This document shows positions 57,867-64,000 of a DNA stretch of 64,000 nt, one piece after another. Origin of the DNA: Heliocidaris tuberculata. Its lineage: Eukaryota; Echinodermata; Echinoidea; Camarodonta; Echinometridae. Positions within the stretch are counted from its first letter, which is position 1. Each line of letters opens with the position of its first letter. The translations under genes were made by a program, and so were the position numbers. The DNA is taken from the NCBI GenBank assembly GCA_025618425.1, contig CM046844.1, positions 12,078,058 through 12,142,057 on the forward strand, written 5' to 3'. The notes under the pieces were generated by a model. It was not told the DNA's origin. It ran no database searches and saw only the letters and a list, made by a program, of their open reading frames with translations.

Positions 57867-60033
57867 TTGAATACAGAAACTATTAATAGCCAACGTGATT
57901 CTTCTCAAAATAATATGAATCTTTTCAAAGAAGAGCTTGGAAAGGTTGATTGGTCTGTAATTTACAGTATACACAATGCTAGTGAAGCCTTAATTGTTTC
58001 TTCTAAAATGAATAGCTGTTTCCCGGTAATACAAAAGAAGCGTTCTAACTATAAAAAGATTCCAAGATGCCCTTGGATCACTCCAGGCATTTTACGCTCA
58101 TTTAACAGGAAGAATAATCTTTATCTAAAAACAATCTCAAAACCATGTGATAAGAACAAAAAGAAGTATACTGATTACAAGAACCTACTTACAGGTGTAC
58201 TTAGAAGATCAAAAAAAATGTACTTTTGTAACCAGTTTGACCTATACAAAACAGACGTACAAAATACTTGGAAAATTATTAAGAATGTTTTACAAGGCAA
58301 CCAAAAAAAGTGTTCGGTTTCAAAAATAAGTTTAGATGGGGGAATTATTGAAAACCCTCAAAGATTGTCAAATGCATTTAACGACTTTTTTGCCGGTATT
58401 GGCCCAAATCTTGCCAGTATATCATTCCTGACTCTTCTAATCATTTCACAGATTTTCTTAAGGATCCTAACCCTAACTCAATATACTTTTCACCTACAGA
58501 CGAGACGGAGGTTGCAGGTATCATTCATGAGTTAAAGAATAAACATAGTTCGGGGCATGATACCATTAGTAATGTTTTAATTAAAAAAACATTAAACGAA
58601 ATTGTTAAACCTCTGACTTATATTTGCAATTTTTCCATCTCTACTGGAGTTGTCCCTACAGCTATGAAATTAGCTCGAGTTATTCCTGTTTTTAAAAAGG
58701 GAGACAATATGATGTTAGGAAATTACAGACCAATATCGTTGTTAACATGTCTATCTAAAATTTTGGAGAAAATTGTTTTTGTACGTACAACTAAGTTTTT
58801 AAATACGCACGAATTATTATACCAGATGCAGTTTGGGTTTCGTGAAAAACATTGTACTACACATGCATTGTTGACAATGCTTAATAAGATTACTAGTGGG
58901 ATTGACAGGTATGAACACACTGTTGGGGTGTTCCTGGACTTCTCCAAGGCTTTCGACACAATTAATCATGATATACTACTTTATAAACTCAGTTATTATG
59001 GAATCAGAGGAATAGCCTGTTCAGGAACTACCTCCTCAATAGGCAACAGTATGTTTCTATTGCTAACGTCGACTCTAACTTTAAAAATGTAACATGTGGT
59101 GTCCCACAAGGTTCTATTTTGGGCCCGCTTCTTTTTCTTGTCTATATAAATGATTTTTATAAATCCTCAGATGTTTTATCATTTATTCTTTTTGCAGATG
59201 ACTCTAATATTTTCTTTTCCCACAAAGACCCACATGTTTTGATTGCCACAATCAACCAAGAATTAGAACGAGTTTCTGAATGGATCAAAGCCAGCAAATT
59301 ATCACTCAATCTGCAAAAGACCTACTACATGGTCTTTAGTAATATCATAAATGAGCTTCCAGATAACGTAGTTTTTGATCATACAAATATACAAAGAGTT
59401 CTAAACACTAATTTTTTGGGAATCACTATTAATGATAAGCTATCGTGGAAAGATCACATAGATAACATCTGTAAAATCGTTTCTAGAAACATTGGTATAA
59501 TAAACAAGGTCAAATTTTACTTCCCAACTCGTATACTTTTAAATCTGTATTCCACACTGATCCTTCCACATTTAAACTATGGTATAGTAGCATGGGGCAG
59601 TTGTGCTGACTATCAGTTAAATAGAGTTTTACTTTTACAGAAAAAAGCTCTGCGTGTTATATGTCATTCGAATTACCAAGCGCACACCGATGCACTCTTC
59701 CATAAACATAACATACTAAAGATAAGCGATTTATATAGTTATAATCTTGGAATATTTATGTATAATTTAGATAGAAACGAACTTTCCAATGTATTTTATT
59801 CAATATTTTCAAAGAATCTCAGTATTCATCAGTACCCTACTAGGTCTGCCGGGCTTTTTCATCTACCAAGAACGAGAACATTGATTTCAAATAAAACGTT
59901 TATATTTACTGGGTCCCAAAACTCTGGAACTCTCTCCCAGATCCAATCAGAAATAAAGCCACACATTTTAGTTTCAGTAGAGGGCGGGTTTAAAAAACTT
60001 TTACTTCAAAAGTACAGTTCATCTCGGAGTTAA
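57867..60033 (+). pseudogene. LINE reverse transcriptase, frameshifted
   Basis: Order of parts: linker before RT (PWITPGILRSFNRKNNLYLK), RT motif with FKKGD and NYRPISLLTCLSKILEK (58690-58770), QFGFREKHCTTHALL, FLDFSKAFDTINHDIL (about 58935-58980), GVPQGSILGPLLFLVYINDF (59098-59157), the catalytic FADDSN (59191-59208), thumb region LSLNLQKT, and a C-terminal YPTRSAGLFHLPRTRTL. Frame changes occur at about 58425, 59015 and 59910, with a further switch near 59985. The copy therefore cannot encode an intact enzyme. The endonuclease domain is missing (5' truncation). Confidence 0.88.
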
Positions 60034-60059
60034 AGTCACTCTCTAATTCTTTTTGTCTA

Positions 60060-60690
60060 GTGCAGTTCTGCCTTTGTTCTGTCTTGTTTTTCTTGATTTT
60101 TGCCTGTCTTTTTTTCTTCTTTCCCCTTTTTTCCCCTTTTCTTTCTTTCTTTTTCTTGTTTTGTCCTATTCTGTCTTGTCAGTTTCTTGTTTTTCTTGAC
60201 TTTTGTTTGTCTTTTTTCTTCTTTCTTTCCTTTCTTTCTTTCTTTGTCGTGTTTTGTCTTGTGTTGTCCTATCCTGGTTTTACCCTATCGTGTCTTGTCC
60301 TGTTCTGTCTTGTACTATCTTGTCAGTTTCTTGTCCTCTGAGTTCTGTCTTGTCATTTGTTCTTTAATGTACAGCATCTTGCTATATATGAAAATTTTCA
60401 TCATTATTGATACAGGATTTATGACTATTTAATTAATTATGTTGTTATGAGAGATATGCCAATATATATATATATTTATATATATTTAAAATATGTATTT
60501 TACTTTCAATCTTCCATGTTATAAAAGATAATTATGTTAATGTTATATTTATTCTTGGGAACCTACACAAACAAGCTATGCTTTCCAGTAGGTTCCTTTT
60601 TCATTTCATGATTTTGTACTTTGTAAATCATATTGTTTTGTATTTGGAAAAAAATGAAATGAAATAAATCTTGCATCAATCAATCAATCA
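60060..60690 (+). other. 3' UTR of the plus-strand LINE
   Basis: T-rich pyrimidine tract (TTGTCTTGTCCTG-type repeats) after the RT stop, then AT-rich sequence and the ATCA tail. Two overlapping low-complexity frames (60060-60432) are artefacts. Confidence 0.6.
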
Positions 60691-61150
60691 ATAATAGGAG
60701 TGATAAAGTGCGGTAATTATCTTTGTCTTGTTGGTCACTGTCTATAGCTCTGGCAATTTAATTAGAAGCACGTGCGTGTATATAGTTGAATGCTTTTTGC
60801 GGAAACGAAACTGAGACCCGGAGAGGACATGATTATTATTTTTAAAAACATATATATTGAGTCCAGAATAAACAATTTTTCTATATTTTTTGCAGGAAGC
60901 TTGTTATATAATAGGAGTGATAAAGTGCGGTAATTATCTTTGTCTTGTTGGTCACCTTTCTTGAACTAGGTATACTTTGTAATCTTTAGTGATAGATTAA
61001 AAATATGTGTTAAAGGAGAAACTATTTCATGAATGATATTTTTAGTAAAACATTAGTTATACCATGATACATAGAGCTGTTTTAGCTTTAAATTGCTTAA
61101 AATATTAGTGGCTTCAGTTTCAGTAGGGTATCTAAGAGGGGTATCCTCCA
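60691..61150 (-). pseudogene. Old LINE reverse transcriptase, N-terminal RT part, minus strand
   Basis: On the minus strand: YPTETEATNILSNLKL (about 61100-61130), NVLLKISF and EIVSPLTHIFNLSLK (about 60985-61045), KKGDQQDKDNYRTLSLLLYN (about 60905-60960) and again GSQFRFRKKHSTIY. This is the block that should precede the region at 57866 before the younger LINE came in. Confidence 0.75.
60737..60955. repeat. ~218-bp tandem duplication inside the old LINE
   Basis: 60737-60894 matches 57713-57866 with one 4-bp insertion and about three substitutions. 60908-60955 is identical to 60691-60738. So the old LINE carried two tandem copies of this unit and the plus-strand LINE entered the first copy. 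Confidence 0.85.
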
Positions 61151-61769
61151 TGATTAAGCGAAATCGACCTTTTTAACCTTCTTTACTAATGTACCATAAG
61201 ATATTTAAAATGTTAACAATAAAAGAGTGGCCGCTCATGGTGAAAATCAAGAGGGTCCTACTGTACCTTTTTTTGAAGTGTTCACATTTTACTTTAAGTA
61301 TGAATATTATATTTCATTGAAACTTGGCATCATATTAAGAATCATATTCCGCACATTTTAATACCGACCAATTATGCTCCAACCGTTCAATGCAAACCGA
61401 CACGTTTTTGATCATTTTTTAATATTTTGGCGTGAAAATTGATTCGTATTTTATACTTAAGGTTTGATATGGGTTTCAAATAATATTCAGACCGTAAATT
61501 TAAATTGTATATTTCTCTGGTGTATGTAAACGTAATTTTGATAATGGACATCATGTTCGTTGCTTATCAGCAGAGGGCCCTGTAAAGTACCATAAAAAGA
61601 ACCTCGGTTTTATGAACATTTGACATTTTTGAATATTTGTTAGCACATTGAGCACTTGAACCTTTCCTATTCTGTTACTTTTTAATTCCTTATCATGATG
61701 CAATGAAACTTGGAGATAACATTCAGAAAGATATTCTGCATAGTTTGGAACAGTGGAAATATGTTCATA
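61151..61769. other. No gene seen
   Basis: AT-rich sequence between LINE fragments; could be 5' remains of either LINE, but I see no RT or endonuclease motif. Confidence 0.4.
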
Positions 61770-62600
61770 TTAATTTCATTTGCCATGGCAACCTTTATGC
61801 AATTACTCGTCCATACATAAATACACGACCCGAAATTCTACGAATATGAACAGTTACCCCAAAATAGCCCTCAGGCTGGCTCATAAATCTATAAGACACA
61901 CTGTACCCGATATTTGGAATTCACTACCTATTGACATAGTTTATATTCAAGCCCTTAAAAAAAAACGCTATAAAGATTATCTTCTTTTATATATCATGTA
62001 TATTGCTCGTGCACCCTTTATCAGTAATAGCGATATACAATATTATTAATCATTAGTTTGTGTGTAAATATGAGAATGTTCAATACTTACTTCAAAATGA
62101 CATATCATACGTAGACTAAACTTGTTTTCTACTTATTACAAGATTAATGCCTGTATCTGCAACATTCGTATTTATGCATAGAAATATACCTACAGGTGTT
62201 ATTTTATAGGACGTATCCTTGTACCTTGCAATATAAGAATCAGTTGTCAGAAGTTTTATGAAGGTTATTGGTATTTACAGACCTTATGTTCCACTTGATA
62301 CTATATATTTGAATTTAACTATCCCCTCTCCCTCCTTTCTTTCTCCTCTTTCTTTCTTTCTTTCACTTTCATTTTTTTTTTCATTTGGTTGGCCTTCTGC
62401 TTTCAACTATACATTGTTTGCATATATGTATTTATTGTGTGATCATTCTATTTGTGATGAGGATGTCAACACAAGCTGTGCTTATGACGACCCCTTTTTT
62501 ATGTATGATTTTATGAGACCATATATACATGAAGATTGTAAATTTATGATGATGTACATGGAAATAAAAATGAACATCAAATCAGATCAAATCAATTAAT
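61770..62600 (+). mobile_element. Third LINE, C-terminal RT tail and 3' UTR
   Basis: The frame at 61780-62049 reads IHKYTTRNSTNMNSYPKIAL, then IRHTVPDIWNSLPIDI and KKKRYKDYLLLY: the YxTRxxxx...WNSLP...KK(Y/F)K pattern that closes many LINE RT proteins. The 3' UTR follows and ends in ATCAAATCAGATCAAATCAA. Only the 3' end is present. Confidence 0.7.
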
Positions 62601-62682
62601 GTATTTTTTCTAACCGGAGATTGCTCTTAACGTGAAGAATTCAGCGTTAATGTAAATTATGATATCGGTGACAACTCTAATT

Positions 62683-62734
62683 CACCCAAATAAAGATCAG
62701 GGGCCTTTCACCCAAATAAAGATCAGGGGCCTGT
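62683..62734. repeat. 25-bp tandem duplication
   Basis: CACCCAAATAAAGATCAGGG with GCCT occurs twice in direct succession, the second leading into the MITE at 62726. Confidence 0.85.
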
Positions 62735-62851
62735 AACATAAAGAGATAAATCAATCTTACGATTGATATCAATCGTAAGTCTATGGCAAACCATGTACTG
62801 AAGAGTTACAATTGATCGTAAGATTGATTTTATCTCTTTATGTTAGGCCCC
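62726..62851. mobile_element. MITE with ~35-bp TIRs (GGGGCCTGTAACATAAAG)
   Basis: GGGGCCTGTAACATAAAGAG and ATAAATCAATCTTACGAT pair with ATCGTAAGATTGATTTTAT and CTCTTTATGTTAGGCCCC. No coding capacity. Confidence 0.75.
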
Positions 62852-63600
62852 AGGTGTAATTATTATTCTTTATTACACTTTTTGTACATTTATTTGTTTA
62901 TCCGATTATGTCGGTTTCTAATTTGGCCTAGCGACGTTCCGATTCTTTCTAATATTATCTGTCTAACAGCATATTAAGTTGAATGAAATATGCTGAGATG
63001 AGGTATTTCTATGAATATAATGCATAACTTTACATGTATTTAACGAAGTTATGAATAATACTGTGAAAAAAGGGTGATTTTTATTTTAAATCCAAAGTCA
63101 TGACCTCAACGTACTATGGGATGGAAAGCTTTAGACACTGTGGTCTGAACCTTGAACTTAGAAGGCTAAATATTTTATGTAAACATTGACGATTGGACAT
63201 TACTGTGGTACACACATTTATGTTTCTGGATAATCTGATTAATCAGGAATTAAATATTTATAACAAAGCCTCTGTGTAGACTATGTAATTTGAAATGCAC
63301 AGCTAGCCGGTTACATTTCGCAAAGTAATCATTAGATATTCTTGTTAAAATACATGTATCAGGATATTGTGATCTTTCAAAAAAAATCTCTTGATCTTAA
63401 CAGCAGTTTGAAATATCAAACAATAATCAGGATATCAGGCCATCTAAACATTTATCATTTTTAAAATGATTTTAGAGACTAGAGCTTTTTCCTGGAGCCT
63501 TTTCATTTGGTTGGTATCAAAATGAGCGGAATATGATTCTACATACGATGACTAATTAGTTTTAATGAAATGGTTTATTATCTTCTGTATGTGGGGAAAT
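62852..63600. other. No gene seen
   Basis: AT-rich sequence inside the right part of the inverted-repeat-bounded region. No transposase, polymerase or integrase motif noticed. Confidence 0.45.
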
Positions 63601-64000
63601 CATTAAATCGGCCAAAATTTGACTAAAGCTTGCGCTAGGGCTTTTTAAAGAAAAAAAAGTCTGACAATTTTTGGATGAATCTTATAATTTACAACTTACA
63701 TCAGTAATAGAACAGTTGCTGATACTTGCAATGAACATATGAAATTATAACGTCAGTACTTGTCCTAACGCGGTTTTACCATTTCAGTCAAGAATCACTG
63801 TAAATTATATTACAGACTAATTAACAATCACAACAACCCATAATTCTCATTGTTAAAAAGTACTAATTATAGGAGTAAACTCCTTACGTGCGTTAAATCA
63901 ATCATATTTTGCTAGTACAGCGTTTGTAAAAGAAATGAAATAGGAACAAAAATAAAGACTGTTAATTTGCATATTTCTGTGTCATTCTTTATATGGGGAA
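63601..64000. repeat. Right arm of a long inverted repeat (runs off the window)
   Basis: CCAAAATTTGACTAAAGCTT and GCGCTAGGGC near 63612-63640, ATGAATCTTATAATTTACAA near 63676, and TGTGTCATTCTTTATATGGG at the very end match the complement of the left arm in order. The true outer end is not in the window. Confidence 0.8.

Larger units (their letters stand above)
57867..60690 (+). mobile_element. 5'-truncated non-LTR retrotransposon (LINE), plus strand
   Basis: Begins abruptly at ATTGAATACAG (right after the old LINE segment ending TTTTTTGCA), contains an RT region and a ~650-bp 3' UTR. It ends with AATAAATCTTGCATCAATCA and ATCA tandem units, a tail typical of CR1/L2-like LINEs. Both junctions fall inside the minus-strand LINE: the uninterrupted version at 60737-60955 reads straight across, with about 13 bp (GGAAGCTTGTTAT) missing at the insertion site. 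Confidence 0.85.

Noticed and set aside
60060..60432. Two membrane-like frames rich in Phe, Leu and Cys
   Set aside because: Pyrimidine-rich LINE 3' UTR read in two frames.
62258..62599. 113-codon frame with an acidic/aromatic tail
   Set aside because: Occupies the 3' UTR of a LINE 3' fragment and ends in its ATCA-type tail; no similarity recognised.
55114..64000. Complete Polinton/Maverick element
   Set aside because: The long inverted arms fit, but I saw no polymerase B, integrase, ATPase, protease or capsid-like frame between them.

Overview
This window is eukaryotic: short coding exons with consensus GT-AG introns, no operons, and dense transposon debris, microsatellites and CATGTACATG-type low-complexity sequence. 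That mix suggests a marine invertebrate, probably a deuterostome and perhaps an echinoderm. The species is an inference. I call no tRNA, rRNA or CRISPR array.

Layout. 1-12400 is mostly non-coding, with the likely last coding exon of an unidentified + strand gene (517-693), two SINE or MITE families and a 442-bp (CTT)n tract. 12673-13456 is a non-autonomous DNA transposon with a perfect 8-bp target duplication. 19620-30027 (+) is a complete 12-exon N-acetylneuraminate lyase gene (NPL, 316 aa). 30028-38700 is intergenic with several inverted-repeat elements and one orphan ORF. 38743-53373 (-) is a complete 9-exon SUMF2-like gene (paralogue of the formylglycine-generating enzyme, 376 aa). Its introns carry two pearl/HINE-like tandem-array elements and a tandem partial exon duplication. 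Immediately upstream of SUMF2 is a palindromic minisatellite (53560-53930), then a dimeric ~145-bp tandem array (53960-55000). 55100-64000 is a transposon nest: an older minus-strand LINE reverse transcriptase, tandemly duplicated in part, split by a younger plus-strand LINE and by a short inverted-repeat element. A third LINE 3' end follows. The nest lies between inverted ~400-bp arms (55114-55580 and 63601-64000).

The two intact genes converge tail to tail. NPL splits sialic acid in the cytosol. SUMF2 is an ER-lumen protein linked to sulfatase maturation. They are neighbours, and I see no sign of a shared pathway. For both genes I joined the exons by hand. Reading frame is kept across every junction, and an in-frame stop lies upstream of each chosen ATG.

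I found no convincing new gene system. The most notable items are transposon architecture: the nested LINE locus with long inverted flanks, the pearl/HINE-like elements, the palindromic minisatellite beside the SUMF2 start, and the decayed exon duplication inside SUMF2.
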